NCBI RefSeq assembly: GCF_010731735.1
Contig: NZ_AP022588.1
Coordinates: 4,526,001-4,590,000, forward strand
DNA length: 64,000 nt
DNA from: Mycolicibacterium sediminis
GTDB lineage: Bacteria; Actinomycetota; Actinomycetes; Mycobacteriales; Mycobacteriaceae
Direction of reading: 5' to 3'
Part shown: positions 7,846 through 16,458 of the stretch, one piece after another
Numbering within the stretch: the first letter of the stretch is position 1
Layout: each line of letters begins with the position of its first letter
Translations under genes and position numbers: made by a program
The notes under the pieces: model-generated
Databases searched by the model: none
The model's input: only the letters and a program-made list of their open reading frames with translations
What the model was told of the DNA's origin: nothing

Positions 7846-8924
7846 GTGTCGACGCCGCCGCACCCGCCGCCGAGCGGTCGGCCGGCCGCCGCCGGATCGA
7901 CCGTGTCGTCGAGGCGGTGCTGACCCAGCGCATCGTGCTGCTCGGCGTCCTCATCGTCATCGTCGTCGCGTGGCTGATGTACCTGAGTACGAACGGCTAT
8001 CTCAACGGCGACTACGACTTCGACTACATGTCGGCCACGCTCATCGACGCGGTTCCGTTGGCGCTGCTGGCCTTCGCCGAACTCGTCGTCATCGTGTCCG
8101 GTCGCGGCGGCATCGATCTGTCCGTCGGTGCGATGGTCTCCCTGGTCGGCATGATCTTCGGCTTCGCCTACGGCTCATGGGGCTGGCCGCTGCTGGCGGC
8201 CGTCCTGCTGGCGGTCGTCGTCGGCGGCGTGCTGGGCGCCATCAACGGCTTCCTGGTGGCGCGCATCGGGTTTCCGGCGCTCATCGCCACCCTCGCGACC
8301 TACTACGCGTACCGGTCGATCGCGCTGGTCATCAACGACCAGAAGCCGATCAACAGTGCCGAGATCCAGGATCTCTACTCGCTGACCGGTTCGGTGCGCG
8401 TCCCGATCATCGGCGACTACATCCCCGACGTCCCCCTCGGGGTGTTCACGTTCTTCGCGCCGGTCCTCCTCATCCTGTGGCTCGCGTTGGACCGCGGCAC
8501 GTTCGGGCGCCGGCTGTACGCGGTCGGCACCAACGACGTCGCGGCGCGGTGGGCGGGGGTGGACGTCCCGGGCACCCGGATGCGGGCATACGTCATCTCC
8601 GGGGTGCTGTCGGGTCTCGTCGCGGTGTACATCACCGCGGAGTTCGCCTCGGCCCGGCCCGATGCCGGCACCGCCGGCAACGGCCTCGCACTTCCCGCCA
8701 TCACCATCGCCGTGCTGGGCGGGGTCGCGATCACCGGTGGCGTCGGCCGGTTGGCGGGCGTCCTGCTGGCCACCTTGCTGATCGTGTGGCTGAACGCCGG
8801 CATCATCCTCTACTTCGAGGGCAACACGGGCACGCAGTTCCAGTTGCTGGCGCTGGGCGTGGTGCTCATCCTGTCCGCACTCCTCAATGGGCTGACCACC
8901 CGAAGATTCAGCGGCAGCGACTGA
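7842..8924 (+). CDS. Sugar ABC transporter permease 2
   Basis: A 360-residue BPD_transp_2 permease from the GTG at 7842, preceded by a strong AGGAGG at 7831-7836. A basic cytoplasmic N-terminus of about 30 residues is followed by multiple membrane helices with the motifs GRGGIDLSVGAMVSLVG and ITIAVLGGVAITGGVGRLAG. It pairs with permease 1. The frame is open far upstream to 6492, but that part is the shadow of the preceding genes. Confidence 0.92.
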   Translation: MSVDAAAPAAERSAGRRRIDRVVEAVLTQRIVLLGVLIVIVVAWLMYLSTNGYLNGDYDFDYMSATLIDAVPLALLAFAELVVIVSGRGGIDLSVGAMVSLVGMIFGFAYGSWGWPLLAAVLLAVVVGGVLGAINGFLVARIGFPALIATLATYYAYRSIALVINDQKPINSAEIQDLYSLTGSVRVPIIGDYIPDVPLGVFTFFAPVLLILWLALDRGTFGRRLYAVGTNDVAARWAGVDVPGTRMRAYVISGVLSGLVAVYITAEFASARPDAGTAGNGLALPAITIAVLGGVAITGGVGRLAGVLLATLLIVWLNAGIILYFEGNTGTQFQLLALGVVLILSALLNGLTTRRFSGSD

Positions 8925-8960
8925 TCCGGCGCTCTGCACCCACGTAACGAAGGACACTCC

Positions 8961-9728
8961 ATGACAGTGCTCGACGCCTTCTCGCTGACCGGCAAGCGGG
9001 CCCTGGTGACCGGCGGCAACCGAGGCCTGGGGCTGGCATTCGTGCGAGGCCTGGCCGAGGCCGGCGCCGACGTCGTCTTCGTGTCCCGCGATGCCGACCG
9101 CAACGCCGCCGCCGTCGACGCCCTGGCCGAGGATGGGCTGCGCGTGCAGGCGTTCGAGGTCGACGTCACCGCGCCCGACGGCCCGGACGAGGCCATCTCC
9201 GGCGCGGTGGAACGACTCGGCGGGCTCGACCTCCTGCTCAACAACGCGGGGCTGGCCCTGCACAAGCCCGCACTCGAGATCACCGACGAGGAATGGGATC
9301 TCGTCTTCGACGTGAACACCCGGTCGCTGTGGCGGCTCAGTCAGCGGGCCGGCGCCCACATGAAGGACCACGGCGGAGGGAACATCCTCAACGTCGGCTC
9401 GATCAGCTCGCTCATCGTCAACCGCCCGCAGTGGCAACCGTCGTACAACGCGTCGAAGGCGGCGGTGCATCAGCTGACCAAGTCTCTGGCCGCCGAGTGG
9501 GCGCCGTACGGCATCCGGGTCAATGCGATCGCGCCGGGCTACGTCAAGACCGAGATGGCACCCGTGGACGAACCCCGGTTCCGTCGGCACTGGATCGAGG
9601 ACGCTCCGATGCAGCGGTACGCGCTGCCGGAGGAGATCGCACCGACCATCGTGTACATGGCGTCGGACGCGTCCGCGTTCATGACCGGTTCGGTGGTGGT
9701 CATCGACGGGGGCTACACCGTCTACTGA
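8961..9728 (+). CDS. SDR-family dehydrogenase, probably for a sugar or polyol
   Basis: A 255-residue classical short-chain dehydrogenase. The Rossmann glycine motif TGGNRGLG is at about residues 17-24, NNAG is at about 94-97, the catalytic Ser lies in VGSISS and the YxxxK is YNASK. It resembles gluconate 5-dehydrogenase and arabinitol or xylitol dehydrogenases. It lies 36 bases after the second permease on the same strand, so it probably oxidises or reduces what the transporter brings in. A weak AAGGAC precedes the ATG. Confidence 0.88.
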   Translation: MTVLDAFSLTGKRALVTGGNRGLGLAFVRGLAEAGADVVFVSRDADRNAAAVDALAEDGLRVQAFEVDVTAPDGPDEAISGAVERLGGLDLLLNNAGLALHKPALEITDEEWDLVFDVNTRSLWRLSQRAGAHMKDHGGGNILNVGSISSLIVNRPQWQPSYNASKAAVHQLTKSLAAEWAPYGIRVNAIAPGYVKTEMAPVDEPRFRRHWIEDAPMQRYALPEEIAPTIVYMASDASAFMTGSVVVIDGGYTVY

Positions 9729-9800
9729 CCGGTCGGCGATGAGTTCGGGGGCGTCCGCAGGTCCTTCCTCGGAAGGAACCACCGACCTCAGGGGGACATC

Positions 9801-10637
9801 GTGACTGCGGACCGCTCCGGATACCTGCCCGTCAACGGGATCGACCTGTACTACGAGGTGCATGGTGACCTCGGTGCGGCCAGGTCGCCACTGCTGCTGA
9901 TCCCCGGCGCATTCATGGCCTGCGACTCGATGGAGGCGTGGACGACTGCGTTCGCCCGCGACCGCGCGGTGATCGTGTTCGACCAGCAGGGGCACGGCCG
10001 CACGCCGGATACGTCGCGACCGCTGTCGTACGAGCAGTTCGGCGAAGACGCCGCGGCCCTGCTGCGCGGCCTGGGCGTCGACAGAGCCGACGTCATGGGC
10101 TACTCCCAGGGTGGCGGCGTCGCACTGCAACTCGCGCTCCGCCATCCCGGGCTGGTCGACCACCTCGTCTCGATGTCGGCGACCTTCCGCAGGGACGGTT
10201 GGCATCCGTCGGTGTTCGAGGCCATCGGGGGACTCACCGCCGAGATGTTCGCCGACACGCCGGTCGAGACGTCGTTCCAGGCGCACACTCCCGAACCCGC
10301 GGCGTTCGACCGCTGGATCCGGAAGATGACGACGTTGAATCTTGACGACCAGCAGATCAGCGACGACGAGATGCGGTCGATCACCGCCCCGACGATGGTG
10401 ATCGTCGGCGACGCCGACGGCGTGCGACTCGACCATGCGCTCGAGATGTTCGCGTTGCGCGGGGGAGGGGACGCCGACGCAGCCGCGTCCGGTGTGCTGT
10501 CGCACGTTCCGCCCGCGCGGCTGGTCGTGTTGCCCGCGATGTCGCACGTCGGCATCTCGGCGGAGTCCGACGTCCTGGTGCCGATGGTGAGCGCGTTCCT
10601 CGACGATGAGGTCCCGGTGACGCCGGGGATGTTCTGA
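9801..10637 (+). CDS. Alpha/beta hydrolase
   Basis: A 278-residue alpha/beta hydrolase. The oxyanion region is LLLIPGAFM, the nucleophile elbow is GYSQGG with Ser at about residue 102, and the likely acid and base are the Asp in VGDADG and the His in MSHVG near the C-terminus. No signal peptide is seen, so it is cytoplasmic. The GTG start follows AGGGGGA. It sits 72 bases after the SDR on the same strand and may be the last gene of the sugar operon, for example a lactonase or esterase; this role is inference. Confidence 0.85.
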   Translation: MTADRSGYLPVNGIDLYYEVHGDLGAARSPLLLIPGAFMACDSMEAWTTAFARDRAVIVFDQQGHGRTPDTSRPLSYEQFGEDAAALLRGLGVDRADVMGYSQGGGVALQLALRHPGLVDHLVSMSATFRRDGWHPSVFEAIGGLTAEMFADTPVETSFQAHTPEPAAFDRWIRKMTTLNLDDQQISDDEMRSITAPTMVIVGDADGVRLDHALEMFALRGGGDADAAASGVLSHVPPARLVVLPAMSHVGISAESDVLVPMVSAFLDDEVPVTPGMF

Positions 10638-10689
10638 TCGGACGTCGGCCCTAGGCTGGCAGGGTGACGCGGGCGGGCTTCGACACCTG

Positions 10690-11073
10690 ATGGACGACTT
10701 CGAGCGGCGTCCGGCAACGGAACTGGAGATCGCGACGATCAAACTCCTCCTGCCCCCGGACGGGTTCCCCGACGTGGACGTCTACCGCGACCAGGCCGAC
10801 CACCTGTGCGTCACTGATCGGTGCAGCTGCGGCTGCCCGACCATCGGCGTCGCCGTGGACCGGAGTCGTTGCAGGCGGGCGACTTTCGCGGGCACCCCGC
10901 TGCTCCCGGTGGAAGCGGAGGGTACGGGCGAGGACCACGTCCAGCTCCTGCTGTTCGCCCGCGACGGCTGGCTCGAGTCCCTCGAACTCGTCACCTTCTC
11001 CCCGCCGGCGAGACCCACCTTCCCGCCGGCATCCGAACTCAGAGTGGTGAACCGGTACCCGGCGGCTCAGTAG
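10690..11073 (+). CDS. Conserved hypothetical protein with a CSCGC motif
   Basis: A 127-residue soluble protein starting at an ATG. It has a cluster of cysteines in DRCSCGCPTIG (about residues 47-57) that could bind metal, followed by a beta-rich C-terminal half. I do not recognise a named family. Its end overlaps the convergent metallo-beta-lactamase gene by 7 bases, and base composition fits a real gene. Confidence 0.7.
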   Translation: MDDFERRPATELEIATIKLLLPPDGFPDVDVYRDQADHLCVTDRCSCGCPTIGVAVDRSRCRRATFAGTPLLPVEAEGTGEDHVQLLLFARDGWLESLELVTFSPPARPTFPPASELRVVNRYPAAQ

Positions 11074-11981
11074 TCCCAGGTCGTCGGCACCATGCGGAAG
11101 CCGTTGCCGACGGCCCTGACGTGGCAGACGGACGGGAACGGCAGGTGGGTGGCTACCAGTGCCTCGCCGCTCGCGGCCAGCTCGCCCAGCAGGCGGATGC
11201 GCACCCGCGTCGACTCCTCGGGATCGTGCTCGAAGCCGTTCTGCCACTCGGGGTTGTCGAACCCCGGCTGGAACACCGCGTCACCGGCGAACGTCAATGC
11301 CTCGCCACGAGATTCGAGCCGGACGACGCTGTGGCCGGGGGTGTGTCCGCCGGTGCGGCGCAGCAGCACGCCGGGCGCCACCTCGTACTCCGTCTCGAAC
11401 GTTCGCAGCCGGCCGCGGTACACGTCCAGGAACTGCGCTGCCGTGCGGCGCAGGACGTCCGGGATCGGCTCGGGCATGACCGTGAGCGAGAAGTCGGGCG
11501 CCTCCCAGAATTCTGCCTCCGCGGCCGCGAGGTGGACCACCAGGTCGGGTCGGAGGCGGTTCCGCAACCCGTCGACGAGCAACCCACCGATGTGGTCCAT
11601 GTGCAGATGGGTCAGCACCACGTCGGTGACGGACGCGGGGTCGATACCCGCCGCGACGAGCCGGGTGGCCAACTGCCCCGCGCGCGGGAAGTCTGGGAAC
11701 TCGGTGCCCAGCCCGGAGTCGACGAGGATCGTCTTGCTGCCGCTGCGGACCACCGCCACGTTCAGTGGCCAATCGGTCACCTCCGGCGGCAGGTACATGT
11801 CCTCGAGCCAGGCCGACAGATCGCCGGGTTCGGCGTTGGTGGCCATCGTCACGGCGGTGATCGGCAAAACGCCGTCGCTGATCACCAGCACCTGAATGTC
11901 GCCCACAGTCAGGGCGTAGCGCGACGGGACCAGCTCGTCGGTCGATCCGGTGACGAGGCGCGACGTGGTGTCCAGACTCAT
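11067..11981 (-). CDS. Metallo-beta-lactamase-fold hydrolase
   Basis: A 304-residue protein starting at the ATG at 11979-11981, preceded by a strong GGAGGAG. The zinc-binding motif HLHMDH is at about residues 125-130; later ligands are the His in GGHTPGHS, the Asp in FAGDAVF and the His in ATHLPFPS. This pattern suits the broad MBL-fold hydrolases such as lactonases and glyoxalase II relatives. No signal peptide is evident, so it is probably cytoplasmic and unlikely to be an exported antibiotic-resistance enzyme. A longer frame up to 12122 adds an N-terminus without family resemblance. Confidence 0.87.
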   Translation of the reverse strand: MSLDTTSRLVTGSTDELVPSRYALTVGDIQVLVISDGVLPITAVTMATNAEPGDLSAWLEDMYLPPEVTDWPLNVAVVRSGSKTILVDSGLGTEFPDFPRAGQLATRLVAAGIDPASVTDVVLTHLHMDHIGGLLVDGLRNRLRPDLVVHLAAAEAEFWEAPDFSLTVMPEPIPDVLRRTAAQFLDVYRGRLRTFETEYEVAPGVLLRRTGGHTPGHSVVRLESRGEALTFAGDAVFQPGFDNPEWQNGFEHDPEESTRVRIRLLGELAASGEALVATHLPFPSVCHVRAVGNGFRMVPTTWDY

Positions 11982-12260
11982 GTGTTCTCCTCCTGGGTGG
12001 TGTGCCGAAGTCGTGGCTGTGGGCGGCGTGTTGGCCACCCAAGGGAAGGACCGAGTGGGGTCGCATTCTGTGACACGGCCGGGTCCCGAAGGGGCCGGAA
12101 TGCTGGCATCGCCCGGCGGCACCGTGAAGGGACACGACGCACAGGTTCCAGATGGTTACCGCACCGTGTCTCGAATGTGACCCCGGTGTCAGAGCGTTAC
12201 CGGGGTGGCCTTCGCGCTCGACGATCGCTCACATCCGACGGAGTTCCGTGGAGGACCGAC

Positions 12261-12503
12261 ATGACGACAGCCGCGCTCACCTTTCACGCCCGTCCGAGGA
12301 CAGGCGGCATCGTCAGACCCAAGAACGGCAGAACCGCGGTCACCGCCGTCGACGTGTTGGCGGGATTGGCGAACGTGATCCGCCCGCTGGCCCTGACGGG
12401 CGGAATCCTCGCGGTCGGAGTGTTCTGTCCGGCGGATGCAAGCGCCGAACCTCCGATGGTCTTCACCGAAACCGGCGTCACGGCGGCGATGACGCCCGAG
12501 TAG
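12261..12503 (+). CDS. Small protein with a hydrophobic export-like segment
   Basis: An 80-residue frame starting at an ATG with GGAGG a few bases upstream. A basic, Thr-rich N-terminus (about 1-35) is followed by a hydrophobic stretch and an Ala-X-Ala-like site (VFCPADASAEP), then a short polar tail. This looks like a small secreted or membrane-tethered protein with an unusually long n-region. I do not recognise it. It could also be a remnant, since the mature part would be only about 17 residues. Confidence 0.5.
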   Translation: MTTAALTFHARPRTGGIVRPKNGRTAVTAVDVLAGLANVIRPLALTGGILAVGVFCPADASAEPPMVFTETGVTAAMTPE

Positions 12504-12605
12504 CCGCCCATCGTAGGCTCACGTTGTTGCCGCTCTGACAAATGGGCTTGCCGGTCGTGCAGCGGCGTCGGCACCATGGCAGCGCGGGTCTGCTACGCGT
12601 GAGCG

Positions 12606-13601
12606 TCAGCCGGAGGCACCGCCGCCGTTGTCGAGGATGACCTTGCCGACGGTCTGCTTGGACTCGACCAGTTCGTGTGCCCGCGCCGCCTCCGCCATGG
12701 GAACCACCGTGTCCACCACCACGCGGACGGCGCCGGTGGCGAAGAGGGGGAGGACGTCGCGGACCACCGCGGCGATGATGTCCGCCTTCTGCTCGATCGG
12801 GCGCGCGCGCAGCATGGTCGCCGAGATGCTGGCACGCTTGGACATCAGCAGTCCCAGATCGAGCAGGACCGGATCGGTCGTGCCGCCGATCACCACCAGA
12901 TGGCCGTCCGGCGCCAGGCATTCGACGTTGCGCGGCAGGTAGGGCGAGCCGACCACGTCCAGGATGGCGTCGACGCCACGGCCGTCGGTGGCCTGCCGTG
13001 TCGCGGCCACGAAGTCCTCGGTGCGGTAGTTGATCGCCGTCTGAGCGCCGAGATCGAGACCGGCCCGCGCCTTGTCGTCACTGCCCGCGGTCGTGATCAC
13101 CCGTGCCCCGATGGCCGACGCCCACTGGATGGCAAAGGTGCCGATTCCGCCACCGGCACCGTGGATCAGCACGGTGTGGCCGGCGGTCAGGCCTGCGATC
13201 ATTGCGAGGTTCGAGTAGACGGTGGCCGCCACCTCGGGAATCCCGGCCGCCTCGATCATCGAGATCCCGGCCGGGATCGGCATGACCTGGGTCTCGGGGA
13301 CCGCGACCTGGTCGGCGTAACCTCCGCCGTCGAGCAGGGCGCACACGCGGTCGCCGGGCGACCACGACGTGACCGCAGAACCCACCTCGACGATCGTTCC
13401 CGAGCACTCCAGCCCCAGCGGTCGAGGCGCCCACGCCGGTACCGGATAGAGGCCGCGGCGTTGCAGGAGGTCGGCATTGTTGACCCCGGCGGCCGCGACG
13501 GCGATGACCACCTCGTGGGGTCGAGCATGGACGGGATCGACCGTGCGCCAATGCAGTACCTCCGGCGATCCGGGATGGTCGAACAGAATTGCGGATGTCA
13601 C
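12606..13601 (-). CDS. NAD(P)H quinone oxidoreductase, PIG3/zinc-less MDR type
   Basis: A 331-residue medium-chain reductase. The N-terminal GroES-like part has the motif AAGVNNADLLQRRGLYP of the PIG3 subgroup, and the nucleotide-binding motif is IHGAGGGIGTFAIQWA. The catalytic zinc cysteine and histidine set is absent, so it should reduce quinones or enones with NADPH and not oxidise alcohols. It starts at a GTG at 13599-13601. The next gene on this strand lies 28 bases upstream, suggesting co-transcription. Confidence 0.88.
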   Translation of the reverse strand: MTSAILFDHPGSPEVLHWRTVDPVHARPHEVVIAVAAAGVNNADLLQRRGLYPVPAWAPRPLGLECSGTIVEVGSAVTSWSPGDRVCALLDGGGYADQVAVPETQVMPIPAGISMIEAAGIPEVAATVYSNLAMIAGLTAGHTVLIHGAGGGIGTFAIQWASAIGARVITTAGSDDKARAGLDLGAQTAINYRTEDFVAATRQATDGRGVDAILDVVGSPYLPRNVECLAPDGHLVVIGGTTDPVLLDLGLLMSKRASISATMLRARPIEQKADIIAAVVRDVLPLFATGAVRVVVDTVVPMAEAARAHELVESKQTVGKVILDNGGGASG

Positions 13602-13629
13602 GGACGTTCTCCCCAGCTGTGGATTCGGA

Positions 13630-14187
13630 TCAGGCGGACACGGTCGAATGCGCTGCAGCCCAACGGGAGATGCTCTGCGCGTATCGTGGCGTCTCGACCT
13701 CGCAGTGGCGTCCCGAGGCCTCCTGGCGGGCTTCCGCCGCTTCGGCGAACGTCTGGCCCTGCGCGGCGATGAACGTCAGGAAGTCCTCCGTGGGGTGCGA
13801 GGTCACCGTGTTCGTGTAGCGGCACCAGTCTCCGTCGAGCTGCTCCATGCGGAGTTCCCAGATGACCTGTGTCGTCGTCCATCCCTTCGGGGTCAGGATG
13901 TCCGAGAGCGACACCATCCGGCAGTAGTGGGCCTCGGCGACGTCGAAGCGGTACTGCTGGATCACCAGGCCGGTGCCGATCATCTCGACGTTGATGGACA
14001 TCGGCGTGCCGTCGTCGTCGACGGTGTAGCCGGCCGCCTTGTGGTCCCCGGGTGCGCAGCGCTGATATTCATGCGTGGGAAGGGTCTTGAGCCACTGGGC
14101 GATGTCGACGTCGTGGAACGAGGTTTCGACGTCGGCGGTGACGACTGCGTGGGAGAGGATCAGATCGTCGCGGACCGTCGTACTCAT
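13630..14187 (-). CDS. SRPBCC-like (START-fold) protein
   Basis: A 185-residue soluble protein from the ATG at 14185-14187, with a GGAGCAC-like ribosome site. Alternating beta strands and a long C-terminal helix (ATPase-like EDFLTFIAAQGQTFAEAAE) suit the SRPBCC or polyketide-cyclase fold, which binds hydrophobic small molecules. I cannot name the ligand. It lies just upstream of the quinone oxidoreductase on the same strand and may act with it. Confidence 0.65.
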   Translation of the reverse strand: MSTTVRDDLILSHAVVTADVETSFHDVDIAQWLKTLPTHEYQRCAPGDHKAAGYTVDDDGTPMSINVEMIGTGLVIQQYRFDVAEAHYCRMVSLSDILTPKGWTTTQVIWELRMEQLDGDWCRYTNTVTSHPTEDFLTFIAAQGQTFAEAAEARQEASGRHCEVETPRYAQSISRWAAAHSTVSA

Positions 14188-14360
14188 CGGGTGCTCCTGT
14201 TGTCTTCCGACGGCCGCCCGGGTTGGCGGAAACCGACCCATCGAGAATCCTTCAGCCGTGGTCGCGCCAACAATGCCGCTGGCGTCACTTCGGCGGGTAG
14301 TGCTAGCCGTACCTCGCCGGTGCCGGATCGATCGAACCTGCAGAGCTATACAGTCGGCTC

Positions 14361-14906
14361 GTGGACACCTCGTCGTGGACGTTCGACCCCTCCGTCGGCG
14401 AGTTGCTGGTGCAGACGCACGCCGCGGGTCCGGCGGCGCGACTCGGTCACGACCTGACGATCGTCATGGAGGACTGGGTGGCCGAACTGTCGTGGTCCGA
14501 CGAGCGTCCCAGCGTGGCGGACGTGACGGTTCAGGTGGCGTCCCTGTCCGTACTGCGCGGTGACGGGGGAGTGAAGTCGCTGTCGGGTCCGGAGAAGGCC
14601 CTGGTGCGATCGAATGCCCTCAAGGCACTCGACGCGAAGCGTCATCCCACGATCGGCTTCCGGTGCGACGACGTCGCGGCGACCGACGACGGCTACCGGC
14701 TCGCGGGATCGCTGACCATCCACGGCGTCACCCGCCCGTGCGAGGTCGCCGTTCGGGTGACCGACGTCGGCGACCGATGGCACCTGACGTGTGAGTCGGT
14801 CGTCCGCCAATCCGACTTCGGCGTCACGCCGTATTCGTTGATGTTCGGATCGTTGAAGGTGGCCGACGAGGTGACGGTGTCGTTCACGGCGACTCGCCCC
14901 CACTGA
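14361..14906 (+). CDS. YceI-family protein
   Basis: A 181-residue protein beginning at GTG (VDTSSWTFDPSVGELL). The family signature is visible as HPTIGFRCDDV, then GSLTIHGVTRPCEVAV, then RQSDFGVTPYSLMFG. YceI proteins form a lipocalin-like barrel that binds isoprenoid-type lipids. There is no signal peptide, so this copy should be cytoplasmic. A second YceI gene lies at 27510-28100. Confidence 0.9.
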   Translation: MDTSSWTFDPSVGELLVQTHAAGPAARLGHDLTIVMEDWVAELSWSDERPSVADVTVQVASLSVLRGDGGVKSLSGPEKALVRSNALKALDAKRHPTIGFRCDDVAATDDGYRLAGSLTIHGVTRPCEVAVRVTDVGDRWHLTCESVVRQSDFGVTPYSLMFGSLKVADEVTVSFTATRPH

Positions 14907-14934
14907 GCCGGACCGCGGCCGAAGCCTTCTCCTC

Positions 14935-16386
14935 TCAACGTTCGCTCGTCGGACAATCCGAGGGTCCCCTCCGTCGCGCGAGGAGGGGGTTCCAGATCTG
15001 GTTGATCGACGGGTGCGGCGCCACAACGTGGCGCAGTGTCTCGATCGGCACCATGGCGACCACGGCGAGTGTGGCCGCCTGCGCGAGTTCGGCGAACTCG
15101 GGCCCGACGAACGTCGCGCCGAGCAGCGTGTCCGTGTCGGCGTCGATCACCAGTTTGGCCCAGGCGTCGAAGCCGTCGCGGAAGATGGCGAGATCGGGCA
15201 CGGCTTCCGGATACCGCGCGGTGGTCGTCGTGACCGTGAATCCGTCGGCGCGCGCCTGGCTTTCGGTTCGCCCCACTTCGACGACCTGAGGGTCGGTGTA
15301 GACGACCTGTGGGAGATTGTGGGGGTCGCGGGCGATGAGCTCGTCGTCGCCGAGCTGGCGGCCACGTGCGCGGGCAGCGATGACGTCGGCAACGACGACT
15401 GCGTGGTACTGCGACAGGTGCGACAGAAGCGCACGTCCGGTGGTGTCGCCCATCGCGTACAGCCAGGTGCCGTCCGCTCCGAGTGCCTGCAGGTGGTCGT
15501 CGACGGCCACGAACTCTCCGCTGCGCAGACCCACGGTTTCCAGGCCAACCGAATCGGTGTTGACGACTCGTCCGGCCGCTACGACGACTTCGTCGACCTC
15601 GATGGTCTCGTCGCCGACGGTGGCGCTGACGGTGCCACCCTCGGCGGGTCGATTCAGGCCAGACAGGTGAGCGTCGAAGCGGAGGTCTACACCCTTGCGC
15701 CGCAACGACTCGGTGACCATCTCGCTGGCGACGGTCTCGGAGTTGCGCAGCAGGGTGCCGCCGCGGGCGAGCAGGGTGACCTTGGAGCCCAGGCCGGCCA
15801 GGATCGTGGCGAACTCGACGCCGACGACGCCGCCGCCGATGATCAAGGTTCGTGGTGGCACATGCGTCATGGCGGCCAGGTCGCGGTTGGTCCAGGGGTG
15901 CGCCTCGGCCAGTCCCGGTACGTCCGGGATCGCGGGGCGGGTGCCGGTGGCGAGCACGACCGCCTGCCGCGCCCGGATCGTCTCCTCGCGGCCGTCCGGG
16001 TGGATGACGGTGACCGCGCGTGGGCCGGCGAGCCGACCGTGGGCGTGGATCACCGCGAGGCCGTCCTGCTGCAGCGTGGCGGTGACGTCCTCGTCGTCGA
16101 GATGGTCGACGATGGCGTCGCGCTTCGCGAAGACGGCGGCGACGTCGAGCTGCCCCAGCCCTACGGCCTCCCGAACGCCGGGCACGGCCTTCGCCAGGGC
16201 GAGCACCTCGATCGGACGCAGCAGCGTCTTGGTCGGATTGCATGCCCAGTAGTGGCATTCACCGCCGATGAGGCGCTCCTCCACCAGCGCCACCTCCAAC
16301 CCTTCGGCGGTGAGGTACTCCGCCGCCGAGGCGCCACCGGGGCCGCCGCCGATCACCACTACGTCGAACTCTGAATCCTCGTTCAT
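14935..16386 (-). CDS. FAD-dependent disulfide oxidoreductase (RclA/Lpd/MerA superfamily)
   Basis: A 483-residue class I flavoprotein disulfide reductase. The FAD motif GGGPGGAS is at about residues 13-20, the redox-active pair is Cys44 and Cys49 in GGECHYWACNPTKTLLRP, the NAD(P) motif is GGGVVGVEFA and the C-terminal dimer domain carries the conserved HPSINQIW. It is not in a 2-oxoacid dehydrogenase operon. Instead it lies 72 bases downstream of a DUF417/RclC-like gene; in Escherichia coli rclA and rclC form one reactive-chlorine operon. A role as an RclA-like stress reductase is therefore likely but inferred. The CX4C motif is a variant of the usual GGTCxNxGCIPSK. Confidence 0.88.
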   Translation of the reverse strand: MNEDSEFDVVVIGGGPGGASAAEYLTAEGLEVALVEERLIGGECHYWACNPTKTLLRPIEVLALAKAVPGVREAVGLGQLDVAAVFAKRDAIVDHLDDEDVTATLQQDGLAVIHAHGRLAGPRAVTVIHPDGREETIRARQAVVLATGTRPAIPDVPGLAEAHPWTNRDLAAMTHVPPRTLIIGGGVVGVEFATILAGLGSKVTLLARGGTLLRNSETVASEMVTESLRRKGVDLRFDAHLSGLNRPAEGGTVSATVGDETIEVDEVVVAAGRVVNTDSVGLETVGLRSGEFVAVDDHLQALGADGTWLYAMGDTTGRALLSHLSQYHAVVVADVIAARARGRQLGDDELIARDPHNLPQVVYTDPQVVEVGRTESQARADGFTVTTTTARYPEAVPDLAIFRDGFDAWAKLVIDADTDTLLGATFVGPEFAELAQAATLAVVAMVPIETLRHVVAPHPSINQIWNPLLARRRGPSDCPTSER

Positions 16387-16458
16387 GTCAGGCCTTTTTC
16401 TCTTCGGTTCGTGCTTCGTCGGTATGGATGGTCGCTGCGGAACGCAGGGTGCCGACCG

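Noticed and set aside
4256..8924. AI-2 (Lsr) uptake system
   Set aside because: Architecture fits, but LsrK, LsrF and LsrG are absent and the regulators differ, so only a sugar-type substrate is proposed.
8175..10742. 855-residue open frame on the minus strand
   Set aside because: Antisense to permease 2, the SDR and the hydrolase, all with strong motifs; no recognisable domain.
11067..11981. Exported beta-lactamase
   Set aside because: The HxHxDH fold is general to MBL hydrolases and the protein has no signal peptide.
12150..12200. Further ECF promoter copies (GGTTACC and CGTTACC near 12 kb)
   Set aside because: The GTAAC cores are present, but no CGACA element stands at the required spacing.
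14935..16386. Lipoamide dehydrogenase of a 2-oxoacid complex, or mercuric reductase
   Set aside because: No E1/E2 or mer genes are adjacent and no C-terminal vicinal cysteines are seen; the DUF417 partner favours an RclA-like role.
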